From the NCBI GenBank assembly GCA_964465375.1, contig CAYXIJ010000001.1, positions 109,669-173,668 on the forward strand: a stretch of 64,000 nt of DNA. The letters are read 5' to 3'. Below the pieces are notes generated by a model. That model was not told the origin of the DNA, did no database searches, and worked only from the letters and a program-made list of their open reading frames with translations. Below are positions 16,473 through 24,704 of this stretch, piece after piece (the stretch's first letter is position 1; each line of letters starts with the position of its first letter). Source of the stretch: CAJWKT01 sp964465375 (GTDB lineage Bacteria > Pseudomonadota > Gammaproteobacteria > Steroidobacterales > Rariloculaceae). The position numbers and the translations under genes were made by a program.

Positions 16473-17567
16473 TACAGTCCCTGCTTCAGGCTTTCCTCAA
16501 GAAATGCATCCAAATCACCATCTAGAACAGACATGGGATTACCACTTTCGACTCCTGTTCTGAGATCTTTAACGCGCGACTGATCTAGCACGTAAGATCG
16601 AATCTGATTGCCCCATCCGATATCTGCCTTGCCTGATTCTAAAGCATTCGCTTCCTCTCGACGTTTTTGTTGCTCGCGTTCATATATTTTTGCTCTTAAC
16701 TGAGCCATCGCACTTGCTCTATTTTTGTGCTGGGAGCGATCATTCTGACACTGAACTACAACACCTGTCGGCAAATGTGTAATACGCACGGCGGATTCCG
16801 TTTTATTAACGTGCTGCCCTCCAGCGCCGCTTGCACGATACACATCTATCCTCAGATCACTTGGGTCGATCTCAGTTTCAATATCCTCTTCAAGCTCTGG
16901 GGAAACAAAAACAGCAGCAAAAGAAGTATGTCGGCGATGGCCCGCATCAAATGGTGACTTGCGAACCAAGCGATGAACTCCTGTTTCAGTTCTCAACCAA
17001 CCAAATCCATACTCTCCCTTAAAGAGTATGGTAGCACTCTTCAGCCCTGTCACCTCGCCAGGCGAGGCCTCCAATATTTCAGAGCTCAATCCATGAGATT
17101 CACTCCAACGGAGGTACATACGCAACAACATTTCGGCCCAATCCTGGGCTTCGGTACCCCCAGAGCCGGCCTGAATATCCATATAAGCGTTATGAGAATC
17201 CATTTTTCCGGAAAACATCCGATGAAACTCTAATACTTCTATTTCACTAGCAATGCCCTTTATCTCATTTGCGATATCTAGCAATGTGCCCTCATCGTGT
17301 TCTGCTTTAGCCAAGTGAAAAAGCTCTAGGGCCTCGTTAAGCACACGCTGCATTCGATCTAATCCACTGACCGTGACTTCAAGAGAAGCGTGCTCCTTTC
17401 CAAATGCCTGTGCCTGCTGAGGATCTAGCCAAATATCAGGATTTTCCAGTTCCCGACCTACCTCCTCCAAGCGGTCACGCTTTCCATCGTAGTCAAAGGT
17501 ACCCCCTCAAGGCCACACATCGCCTCAAACAGCTCTCAATGTAAGTATCAATTTGACTCGTTTCCAT
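16472..17567 (-). CDS. prfB: Peptide chain release factor 2 (programmed +1 frameshift)
   Basis: RF2 recognises UGA and UAA and releases the peptide. The gene is in two frames: 24 codons from the ATG at 17567 to CTT, then an in-frame TGA at 17495-17493; a +1 shift continues with GAC (17494) to the stop at 16472, giving about 364 residues, the normal RF2 length. The catalytic GAGGQHVN and the upstream family motif AGSGGTEAQDWAEML are visible. The downstream frame alone lacks the N-terminus, so an ordinary ORF caller starts too late. RF2 scarcity favours the shift, which autoregulates synthesis. Confidence 0.95.
17492..17507 (-). promoter_or_regulatory. prfB programmed +1 frameshift site
   Basis: On the minus strand the internal Shine-Dalgarno AGGGGG is followed by TAC and then CTT TGA C, the classical RF2 recoding signal. 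Slippage of the peptidyl-tRNA from CTT to TTT at the in-frame UGA moves the ribosome to the +1 frame (GAC TAC GAT). Spacing is the same as in E. coli prfB. Confidence 0.95.
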
Positions 17568-17601
17568 CACTCATGACCTACAAAATACGCGAGCAATACT
17601 A

Positions 17602-19311
17602 TCAGGCCACCTCGATATGATCGACCATGAGCTGCACAGTTGGGATTTTAAAAAATTCGTTTACCTCTAGCCGATATACCACATGTATGCGTGCTCCGTT
17701 ATCCCATTCACCCAGGGTCCGATTCCATGCAATAGCATCAAGCAAACAATTCCCACCAACGGGTTTAAGCGTCATTTTTAGATGGGTATCTCCTACGATA
17801 CGCTGATTAACAACATCAAATATTCCATCAAAGCAGGGCTCGGGAAAGCCCTGGCCCCAAGGCCCTGCGTCCCTCAAGATAGTTGCAAGCTCCACACTAA
17901 AATCCTCTAACCCAAGCTCACCATCAGTTAGGATTCTGCCAGACAAAATTTCAGGATCCATTCGCACTTGTGCTTCTGACTCCATGGCTACCTGAAAGGA
18001 CTCAAGGACACTAGACCTAAGAGTCAGTCCAGCAGCCATCGCATGCCCACCGAAACGCTCGATAAGACCCGGTTGAGCCCTGTCCACACTTGCCAAGGCA
18101 TCGCGTAAATGAAAACCAGGTATAGAGCGCCCAGAGCCTTTAAGGATGCCGGGTTTACTGGGAGCAAAGGCAATCACAGGACGGTGGTAACGTTCTTTTA
18201 TCTTAGACGCGATCAGTCCAACCACACCCTCGTGCCAGTCATGGCGAAATAAACACACAATATGGGTCGATCCATCCACCTCTAACGCATACTCTGTGTC
18301 TACTAACTCCTCAGCCTGTGTACGCATACGTCTTTCAATATCTCGACGTTCATAATTGAGTCTATCTAACTGGTGAGCAAGCTCTAAGGCTTCATCTTCG
18401 TTTTCCGTTACCAAGCATCGTACGCCTATAGTCATATCCTCTAGTCGTCCAGCTGCATTAAGTCGCGGTGCAATTTTGAAGCCCAAAGAGCTACTTGTAA
18501 CGCTCCGTAGCTGAATTTCCGCTACCCTGCATAGAGCGCGTATCCCTGGGCGACATTGGCCCGCCTGTATCCTGCGCAAACCCTCATAAATCAAGACACG
18601 ATTGCTCTGATCTAGGGGCACCAAATCCGCAACTGTACCCAGCGCCACCAAGTCTAAATAGGAGGCCACTAACCCCGGCTCCCCCAAGCGCTGGCCCAAA
18701 GCGGCCAAAAGATAAAACACAACTCCAACCCCGGCCAGATACTTCCCTGAAAAGGTATCACCCTGAATATTGGGGTTTACTATAGCGTTAGCATCTGGCG
18801 CCCTTTCGCCCGGCAGGTGATGATCTGTAATGAGTACATCTATTCCCTGTGTGCGGGCCGCCCCAACACCATCAATGCTGGTAATGCCATTGTCCACTGT
18901 AATCAGAAGGGAAGGTTTTTCTGCCGCTGACCCTTGACACACCCTATCAACCGTCTCTGCAGTCAAGCCATAGCCAAGATTGAAGCGATCAGGTAGAAAA
19001 AACTCAGTCTTTGAGAAAGATAGCTCTTTAAGGCATAGATACATAAGCGCTGTACTGGTTGCGCCATCGGCATCAAAATCGCCCACAATTACAACCCGCT
19101 GATCACGGTGCTTGCACAGCAGATCCACGGCGCGCCCTAGAGAAGCGAATTGATTGACTGGTCTTAGTTGCGCCAGATTTCGATCAAGCTCTTCCGGTGA
19201 ATGAATGGATCTTCTTGAGAATATTTGACGCAAAACGCGATGAGTATTAGCTGGCCATATCCAATCATCTGAGCCCGATACTGGCTGGCGCCGCTCAATT
19301 AGGAACTTCAT
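17602..19311 (-). CDS. recJ: Single-stranded-DNA-specific exonuclease RecJ
   Basis: A 569-residue 5'-3' ssDNA exonuclease of the DHH superfamily, acting in the RecF pathway and mismatch repair. Motif I GDFDADGATSTAL, the DHH motif ITDHHLPGE, and the DHHA1-type RFGGHAMAAGLT are all present. The ATG at 19311 is preferred over a TTG 13 codons upstream because it gives the usual N-terminus. It heads recJ-prfB-lysS and faces the Mth938-like gene across 54 bases. Confidence 0.95.
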   Translation of the reverse strand: MKFLIERRQPVSGSDDWIWPANTHRVLRQIFSRRSIHSPEELDRNLAQLRPVNQFASLGRAVDLLCKHRDQRVVIVGDFDADGATSTALMYLCLKELSFSKTEFFLPDRFNLGYGLTAETVDRVCQGSAAEKPSLLITVDNGITSIDGVGAARTQGIDVLITDHHLPGERAPDANAIVNPNIQGDTFSGKYLAGVGVVFYLLAALGQRLGEPGLVASYLDLVALGTVADLVPLDQSNRVLIYEGLRRIQAGQCRPGIRALCRVAEIQLRSVTSSSLGFKIAPRLNAAGRLEDMTIGVRCLVTENEDEALELAHQLDRLNYERRDIERRMRTQAEELVDTEYALEVDGSTHIVCLFRHDWHEGVVGLIASKIKERYHRPVIAFAPSKPGILKGSGRSIPGFHLRDALASVDRAQPGLIERFGGHAMAAGLTLRSSVLESFQVAMESEAQVRMDPEILSGRILTDGELGLEDFSVELATILRDAGPWGQGFPEPCFDGIFDVVNQRIVGDTHLKMTLKPVGGNCLLDAIAWNRTLGEWDNGARIHVVYRLEVNEFFKIPTVQLMVDHIEVA

Positions 19312-19365
19312 GTTAAATCTACGCTTATAATTGATGTTGGAACGACACAAAAACTGGAGTTAATT

Positions 19366-19737
19366 CTGAAGCTCACTTTAGATAGCACGGCAGCCAACGT
19401 AATCAATGCCTGGGAAGATGGTACGGTTCGTGTAGGCAATACTTGGTATCTGGGACACTTAATTCTTACCCCGGAAACAATCATAAAAAATTGGCAGGTA
19501 ACTCGCCCCGAGAATTTGCAACTATCACACTTGGAGCCGGTCATTGACTTGGATCCGGAAATTATTATTGTGGGTACCGGTATGCAATTAGTTTTTCCAA
19601 ACACTAGCCTTGCAAAACTGCTTGCGAAAAAAAAGATTGGATTAGAGATTATGGGCACGCCCGCTGCTTGTCGTACTTACAATGTACTCGTGTACGAAGG
19701 ACGTCGAGTAGCAGTGGCACTCTTTAATAAACGATAG
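19366..19737 (+). CDS. Mth938/Xcc1710-like (DUF498) protein with CTG start
   Basis: About 123 residues of the Mth938-like fold (NDUFAF3/Xcc1710 family). The conserved blocks are all there: VNAWEDG-like N-terminus, a middle block ending PEIIIVGTG, then GLEIMGTPAACRTYNVL with the family Cys, and AVALFNKR at the end. The first canonical start in frame (TTG at 19516) would remove half the domain. A CTG at 19366 is preceded by GGAG (19356-19359) with six bases between, and would give a normal N-terminus; ATT at 19363 is the only nearby rival. Function in bacteria is unknown; the mitochondrial homologue helps assemble complex I. It converges on nlpD with a nine-base gap. Confidence 0.78.
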   Translation: MKLTLDSTAANVINAWEDGTVRVGNTWYLGHLILTPETIIKNWQVTRPENLQLSHLEPVIDLDPEIIIVGTGMQLVFPNTSLAKLLAKKKIGLEIMGTPAACRTYNVLVYEGRRVAVALFNKR

Positions 19738-19746
19738 TTGAATGAA

Positions 19747-20409
19747 TCAATCATACATGTGACGGGCTAAATCAAGTAGTTCGGAGGGTTTTATTGGTAC
19801 ACCGCTGCGTCTGATCTCAAAATGCAACCGAGGGGAACGCTCGGGCCCAAGCCCCATCTCAGCGATCTCTTGACCCCGTGCAACAGTGTCTCCCTGCTGC
19901 ACAAGCAATTTGCGATTATATCCATAAGCACTGAGGTACACTTGACCATGCTTTAAGATGACTAACTCACCATAACCAATAAGCCCGTCCCCAGCATAAA
20001 CGACTTGCCCTGACGACGACGCTCGCACAACTTGTCCCTCTCGGCCTTCTATTCCGATGCCAGTCGGAATCCCGCCATCTGCGCCGAAAACACTGACTAC
20101 AGAACCTGCCGTCGGCCACTGCCAATCACTAAACTCCGGCCCATCCTGCGTCGTTGATGTGGTTGTTACCGAAGCTGTGCTACCTATCGGGTTGAGCCTC
20201 AGGCGCTGCCCTATTTGAATAATATCTGGGCTACTCAGTCGGTTCCATCGGGCAAGATCCTGATAATTAATCCCATATTGCCACGCGATTGCATATAGGG
20301 TTTCATTCGGTCGCACGATGTGTGACCTTGTCTCATAATTTATCAGCGAACTCTTACAGCCCAGAAAAAGAAAAAAAAGAAGAATGATGGAAATGCGTAG
20401 CACGATCAA
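19747..20409 (-). CDS. nlpD: NlpD-like lipoprotein (LysM + degenerate M23), amidase activator
   Basis: A roughly 220-residue envelope protein. A hydrophobic stretch ends in a lipobox (LFLGC), giving a lipoprotein with Cys at about residue 18; a LysM domain follows (HIVRPNETLYAIAWQYGIN), then a Ser/Thr-rich linker and a C-terminal LytM/M23 domain. The M23 metal ligands are missing, as in E. coli NlpD, which activates the AmiC amidase during cell separation. I place the start at TTG 20409, overlapping the yqaA stop (TTGA), though a GTG two codons on or an upstream TTG are possible. rpoS, the usual next gene, is not present downstream. Confidence 0.85.
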   Translation of the reverse strand: MIVLRISIILLFFLFLGCKSSLINYETRSHIVRPNETLYAIAWQYGINYQDLARWNRLSSPDIIQIGQRLRLNPIGSTASVTTTSTTQDGPEFSDWQWPTAGSVVSVFGADGGIPTGIGIEGREGQVVRASSSGQVVYAGDGLIGYGELVILKHGQVYLSAYGYNRKLLVQQGDTVARGQEIAEMGLGPERSPRLHFEIRRSGVPIKPSELLDLARHMYD

Positions 20410-20981
20410 CGTAATACAACGTAGACAAAAACTATTAATAAAAGACACGCCCAACCCAATACATCCACATACTGCCTAAGCCGTTTTTCCATATTCTCAC
20501 CGCCCCAGCGTAAAAGCCCCACCACCATAAAGAAACGAGCACCTCTCCCCAAAAAAGAAGCAACTACAAAAAATGGGAAAAACATCATTAGGGCTCCAGC
20601 TGCTATAGTAAATATCTTGTAGGGAACTGGAGAAAAACCTGCTATTAGTACTGCATAAAATCCGTAATCTATAAACCAACTGTTAGCCCTGAGGTATGCC
20701 TCCCAATACCCAAAATACTCAAGCCATGATCGTGCTGCATCCAGAGCCAACCAGCCAAGTAGGTATCCGAAAATTCCACCAAATACCGAGGCAACAGTAG
20801 TACCTAGGGCTAAGCGCCAACCTCGCTGCGGGTTAGCCAGCGTCATCGGCGCAAGAATAACGTCTGGTGGAACTGGGAAAAATGAAGACTCTGCAAAACT
20901 TAAGGCTAACAAATAACGCTCAGCTTGGGGGTGTCGAGCAAGATTTAAAACAAGATCATAAAGTCGTAGGAAAATCTTCAA
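20406..20981 (-). CDS. yqaA: YqaA family (DedA/SNARE-associated fold) inner-membrane protein
   Basis: A 191-residue polytopic membrane protein. ESSFFPVPPDVILAPM and the later GFSPVPYKIFTIAAG (a loop dipping into the membrane with Pro) are characteristic of the DedA-like YqaA group. About five hydrophobic segments are visible. DedA proteins are lipid or undecaprenyl-phosphate transporters in several bacteria, but YqaA itself has no firm role. The TTG start overlaps the pcm stop as TTGA and its stop overlaps nlpD the same way. A yqaA gene between pcm and nlpD also occurs in xanthomonads. Confidence 0.85.
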   Translation of the reverse strand: MKIFLRLYDLVLNLARHPQAERYLLALSFAESSFFPVPPDVILAPMTLANPQRGWRLALGTTVASVFGGIFGYLLGWLALDAARSWLEYFGYWEAYLRANSWFIDYGFYAVLIAGFSPVPYKIFTIAAGALMMFFPFFVVASFLGRGARFFMVVGLLRWGGENMEKRLRQYVDVLGWACLLLIVFVYVVLR

Positions 20982-21655
20982 TTTTCTACTCCCCCTAAAA
21001 GGGGTACGAACTTGACCTTACCTAAAATCTGCTGACGGAAATCTTGTCCTTCACGAGTAATACATAAAAGATTCTGCCAACTTCGATTTCCCACTGGAAT
21101 TATCAAGCGACCACCCTCAGCTAGTTGAGCCAGAAGTTTCTCAGGAATATCCTCTGGTGCGGCGGCTACTATAATGCCCTGAAAAGGTGCCTCACTCTCC
21201 AGCCCCCCCCAACCGTCAGCTGCGCGTAGATTTGCGTTAGTAATCTTGAGCTGACGAAGATGTTCCCGAGCACGAGACAGTAAAACTGGAATACGCTCTA
21301 AGCTATAGATATGACAAAAAAAGGGTGACAGCACGGCTGTTTGATAACCACAACCACAACCTATTTCTAGAGCCCTGTCGAACTTCTTTTCACCCGGACG
21401 ATCTTCGATTAATGCAGCTGTCATTAAAGCTACTATGTAAGGCTGAGAGATAGTCTGGCCAAATCCAATCGGCAGCGCCGTGTCTTCATAGGCCCGACTC
21501 GCAAGAGCCTCGTCCACGAAAATATGCCGTGGAACCGAACGTATACGCTCAAGAACCTCTGCATTCGCAATACCCTGAGACTTAAGTCGCTGAATCAAGC
21601 GCTCACGAGTACGAGATGAGGTCATACCTATGCCGCTGAAACTTTGCTTAATCAC
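20978..21655 (-). CDS. pcm: Protein-L-isoaspartate O-methyltransferase
   Basis: A 225-residue SAM-dependent enzyme repairing isoaspartyl damage in proteins. The N-terminus GMTSSRTRERLIQRL is typical of bacterial PCMT; the SAM motif reads LEIGCGCGYQTA where the family usually has EIGTGSGYQTA. Two Cys in this glycine-rich loop are unusual but do not disrupt the pattern. The GTG start overlaps the surE stop as GTGA. surE-pcm is a classical stationary-phase survival pair. Confidence 0.93.
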   Translation of the reverse strand: MIKQSFSGIGMTSSRTRERLIQRLKSQGIANAEVLERIRSVPRHIFVDEALASRAYEDTALPIGFGQTISQPYIVALMTAALIEDRPGEKKFDRALEIGCGCGYQTAVLSPFFCHIYSLERIPVLLSRAREHLRQLKITNANLRAADGWGGLESEAPFQGIIVAAAPEDIPEKLLAQLAEGGRLIIPVGNRSWQNLLCITREGQDFRQQILGKVKFVPLLGGVEN

Positions 21656-22401
21656 TCTAACTTGTCCAGCCAGTTTTCAATTGGTTGCAGTGCCCCATGA
21701 TCGGTAAAATCTACCTTAATCGGCGATACAGATACTCGGCCATTACGCACCGCATAAAAATCCGTTCCTTCGCCTACATCCTGCCCAGAACCCGCAGGTC
21801 CCACCCAATAAACCAAACGGTTCCTAGGGTCCCGCGCAGGCAGAACTGGCTCTGCCTTATGTCTGCAGCCCAAGCGCGTAGTTTGAATTCTCGTTAATTC
21901 CTCTATAGGACAGTCAGGAACATTAACGTTTAAAATCGTTTCTTTAGGTAGGGGGTTTTGCAGCATGTGGCGCACCAGTCGCTGTGTGATCGTAACTGCA
22001 GTTTCGAGGTACCTCCCGCGATCACCCGCCAATGAAACTGCCATAGTAGCTAAGCCTAGAAACCGGCCCTCCATAGCGGCAGCAACAGTCCCAGAATACA
22101 ATACGTCGTCTCCAAGGTTTGCGCCATGATTTACTCCCGAAATGACCATATCAGGCTCGTTACCCAGCAATCCAGTAATCGCTAGGTGTACACAATCCGT
22201 GGGCGTTCCATTCACGAAATAAACATTTGGTTCAGCCTGCTCCACTCTTAGTGGCCTCTCAAGAGTAAGAGAATTGCTAGCACCACTGCAATTTCGATCG
22301 GGCGCAACAATAGTGACCTCAGCTAGCTCCTTCAGGCTATCAGCGAGCAAGCGAATCCCTTGCGCCTGATAGCCATCATCATTGGAAATCAGGATCCGCA
22401 A
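21652..22401 (-). CDS. surE: 5'/3'-nucleotidase SurE
   Basis: A 249-residue metal-dependent phosphatase of nucleoside monophosphates. The N-terminal ILISNDDGYQAQGI holds the metal-binding Asp pair; SGASNSLT and VISGVNHGANLGDDVLYSGTVAAA complete the active site. The start is TTG at 22401. It is divergent from smr across 69 bases and heads surE-pcm-yqaA-nlpD. The usual upstream truD/ispF are absent. Confidence 0.94.
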   Translation of the reverse strand: MRILISNDDGYQAQGIRLLADSLKELAEVTIVAPDRNCSGASNSLTLERPLRVEQAEPNVYFVNGTPTDCVHLAITGLLGNEPDMVISGVNHGANLGDDVLYSGTVAAAMEGRFLGLATMAVSLAGDRGRYLETAVTITQRLVRHMLQNPLPKETILNVNVPDCPIEELTRIQTTRLGCRHKAEPVLPARDPRNRLVYWVGPAGSGQDVGEGTDFYAVRNGRVSVSPIKVDFTDHGALQPIENWLDKLE

Positions 22402-22470
22402 CTACCATTACCTAGAATAATCACAAACAACACCACTATACTGGAGCAACAGCCTAGGGCGACAATCAAA

Positions 22471-23001
22471 ATGAACAATAAAGAAGATCAACAGGCCTTC
22501 TCTAAAGCCATGCGTGGCGTAAAACCCATAAAGCAGGATAAACAAATAGCTGAACAAACACCCCCCGCCCCTGATGCGCATTTCAGTCGCGCCGCCCGAA
22601 AACAATTACTTAAAGAAAGTCTCAGTGGTTCAGCAGAAAACATGGAACAGCTAGCAGAAGAACTAATTTTTCGCAAACCGAGCGTATCAGACCGTACATT
22701 CCGAAAACTACGACGGGGTAGTTTCAGTATCGAAGCGGATATCGACTTGCACGGCCTCAGAACTAAAGATGCAAAAATCGCCCTAAAGTTTTTTATACTT
22801 GAATCTAATAGGCTAGGCCTACGCTGTATTCGGGTGATCCACGGGAAGGGCCTCCGTTCGGGGCCCAATGGTCCAATCCTGAAGACAAAAGTGACAGGCT
22901 GGCTTGCCCAGTGGGAAGAAGTCTTAGCGCTGGTTTCGGCGCGTGTCCATGATGGCGGTGCTGGCGCAATATATGTACTACTGCGCAAACCCCGCAAATA
23001 A
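22471..23001 (+). CDS. Smr domain protein
   Basis: A 176-residue protein. The N-terminal half is polar and probably disordered; the C-terminal Smr domain contains DIDLHGLRTKDA, RVIHGKGLRS and GAGAIYVLLRK, matching the DHG/HGxG nuclease-like signature of small MutS-related proteins (YfcN/SmrA type). Such proteins act as RNA or DNA endonucleases, and some rescue collided ribosomes. The ATG at 22471 is preferred; the open frame upstream runs into surE's promoter region. It occupies the site where ispD/ispF/truD usually sit, on the opposite strand. Confidence 0.85.
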   Translation: MNNKEDQQAFSKAMRGVKPIKQDKQIAEQTPPAPDAHFSRAARKQLLKESLSGSAENMEQLAEELIFRKPSVSDRTFRKLRRGSFSIEADIDLHGLRTKDAKIALKFFILESNRLGLRCIRVIHGKGLRSGPNGPILKTKVTGWLAQWEEVLALVSARVHDGGAGAIYVLLRKPRK

Positions 23002-23029
23002 TCACTACCGAAATGCAATCTATCTATAC

Positions 23030-23329
23030 TCACTCTTGCTCATCTACCGGAGGTTGGTAATGCGTAATCTGATAGAAAGTCTCATCAACATGAACCATGC
23101 CGAGTTCGTTCCGTGCCCGCTCTTCTGCTGCCTCCAATCCTTCCTTTAGGTCCTCCACCTCTGCCTCGAGTACCGCATTGCGGCTTTCAAGCGTACGATT
23201 ATTTTCAGTTCTCTGTGCTACCTGAGACTGAAGTCCCCAAACTTCCCTAAGTCCCCCATCCGCTAACCAAAGTCTCGCCTGGAGAAATAATAAAATGAAA
23301 GCTAACAACACGAGAATTAAAAAACGCAT
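23030..23329 (-). CDS. ftsB: Cell division protein FtsB
   Basis: A 99-residue bitopic divisome protein. A single N-terminal transmembrane helix (about 3-20) precedes a coiled coil rich in Glu, Leu and Asn (about 28-70) and the conserved EERARNELGMVHVDETFYQ block. FtsB joins FtsL and FtsQ to signal septal peptidoglycan synthesis. The ATG follows GAGGAG. It is seven bases after eno, the standard location. Confidence 0.93.
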   Translation of the reverse strand: MRFLILVLLAFILLFLQARLWLADGGLREVWGLQSQVAQRTENNRTLESRNAVLEAEVEDLKEGLEAAEERARNELGMVHVDETFYQITHYQPPVDEQE

Positions 23330-23336
23330 AAACTCC

Positions 23337-24620
23337 TCACAACTTCACAGGAAATGCATCAGCGCCTGCGTAATTCGCCCTGTCCCCCAATAGCGTTTCT
23401 ATACGAAGCAGCTGGTTGTACTTTGCAAGACGATCGGAGCGGGACAACGACCCTGTCTTAATTTGTGTCGAGGCGGTAGCTACAGCAATATCAGCAATAG
23501 TTGTATCCTCAGTTTCCCCTGATCGATGAGAAACTACGGCTGAATATCCCGCTTTACTTGCCAAATCGATTGCGTCGAGTGTTTCCGTTAGCGTTCCGAT
23601 TTGGTTCGGTTTAATCAAAATGCTATTGGCTATTTCTTCTTCTATTCCAGCTTTTAAGATCTTTGTATTAGTTACAAAAAGATCGTCGCCTACCAACTGA
23701 ATCTTCTTTCCGAATTTCCTACTCAAAAAACGCCAGCCATCCCAATCATCCTCAGCCATACCATCTTCAATTGAAATGATCGGATAACGGGCCACTAAAT
23801 CCTCTAAAAACTCAACAAAAGCTACAGCATCAAAACTCAATCCCTCCGAGGCAAGTCTGTAGCTTCCAGCTGAATAAAACTCGGAGCTTGCCACATCCAG
23901 TCCTAAGTAAATCTCCCTACCAAGAGTGAAGCCCGAAATATCCACTGCCTTTGAGATCACCTCTAGTGCAGCCTCATTGGATTCTAGATTTGGGGCAAAA
24001 CCACCTTCGTCGCCCACCCCAGTTGCTAAAGCGCGACCATTTAGCTCTTTCCTAAGAGCATGAAAAATCTCTACTCCGTACCTCAGACCCTCTGAGAAAC
24101 TAGGGGCCCCTACAGGTAAAATCATAAATTCTTGAATATCCACGTTATTGTCTGCATGGGCACCCCCATTAACAATATTCATCATCGGAACAGGCATTAC
24201 ATATTCATCGCGCTCTGCAAAATGCTCAAAAAGTGGCAATTCTCGCTCAGCTGCTGCAGCCTTAGCATTAGCAAGAGAGACAGCTAAGGTTGCATTAGCG
24301 CCCAACCTTTCCTTATTTTCAGTACCATCAAGCTCTCTGATTCGCTGATCTAAATTCTTTTGATCTAAGGCCTCAAGCCCGATAACGCAGTCGCGAATCT
24401 CTCCTCTCACGTTGGCTACCGCTTGCATTACACCTCTACCCAAATAGCGTGCGGTATCACCATCACGCAGCTCCATGGCCTCTCTCGAACCTGTTGATGC
24501 GCCTGAAGGCACAGCAGCGCGTCCTCGCGCACCCGACTGGAGCTCTACTTCAGCCTCCACTGTAGGGCTACCCCGGGAATCCAGTACTTCAACACCAGTT
24601 ACATCCGTAATTTTGCTCAA
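23337..24620 (-). CDS. eno: Enolase
   Basis: A 427-residue glycolytic enzyme converting 2-phosphoglycerate to phosphoenolpyruvate, also a degradosome partner in some bacteria. EVLDSRGSPTVEAEV at the N-terminus, GDEGGFAPN, SIEDGMAEDDWDGW, LLIKPNQIGT-type block (here SILIKPNQIGT) and SHRSGETEDTTIAD are all present. It starts with TTG at 24620. pyrG lies only 84 bases upstream; kdsA, which normally sits between them, is missing. Confidence 0.97.
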   Translation of the reverse strand: MSKITDVTGVEVLDSRGSPTVEAEVELQSGARGRAAVPSGASTGSREAMELRDGDTARYLGRGVMQAVANVRGEIRDCVIGLEALDQKNLDQRIRELDGTENKERLGANATLAVSLANAKAAAAERELPLFEHFAERDEYVMPVPMMNIVNGGAHADNNVDIQEFMILPVGAPSFSEGLRYGVEIFHALRKELNGRALATGVGDEGGFAPNLESNEAALEVISKAVDISGFTLGREIYLGLDVASSEFYSAGSYRLASEGLSFDAVAFVEFLEDLVARYPIISIEDGMAEDDWDGWRFLSRKFGKKIQLVGDDLFVTNTKILKAGIEEEIANSILIKPNQIGTLTETLDAIDLASKAGYSAVVSHRSGETEDTTIADIAVATASTQIKTGSLSRSDRLAKYNQLLRIETLLGDRANYAGADAFPVKL

Positions 24621-24704
24621 TCAACCCCCATAATTACCTGCCCGCAAAGTTTCTACAAAAATGCAAAAAAAACACGGGGACAGCAAATCAACCTAAAAAA
24701 AACT

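Noticed and set aside
22488..23033. 181-codon minus-strand frame opposite smr
   Set aside because: It mirrors the Smr gene, which has clear domain motifs; the antisense product is Ser/Arg-rich with no recognisable fold.
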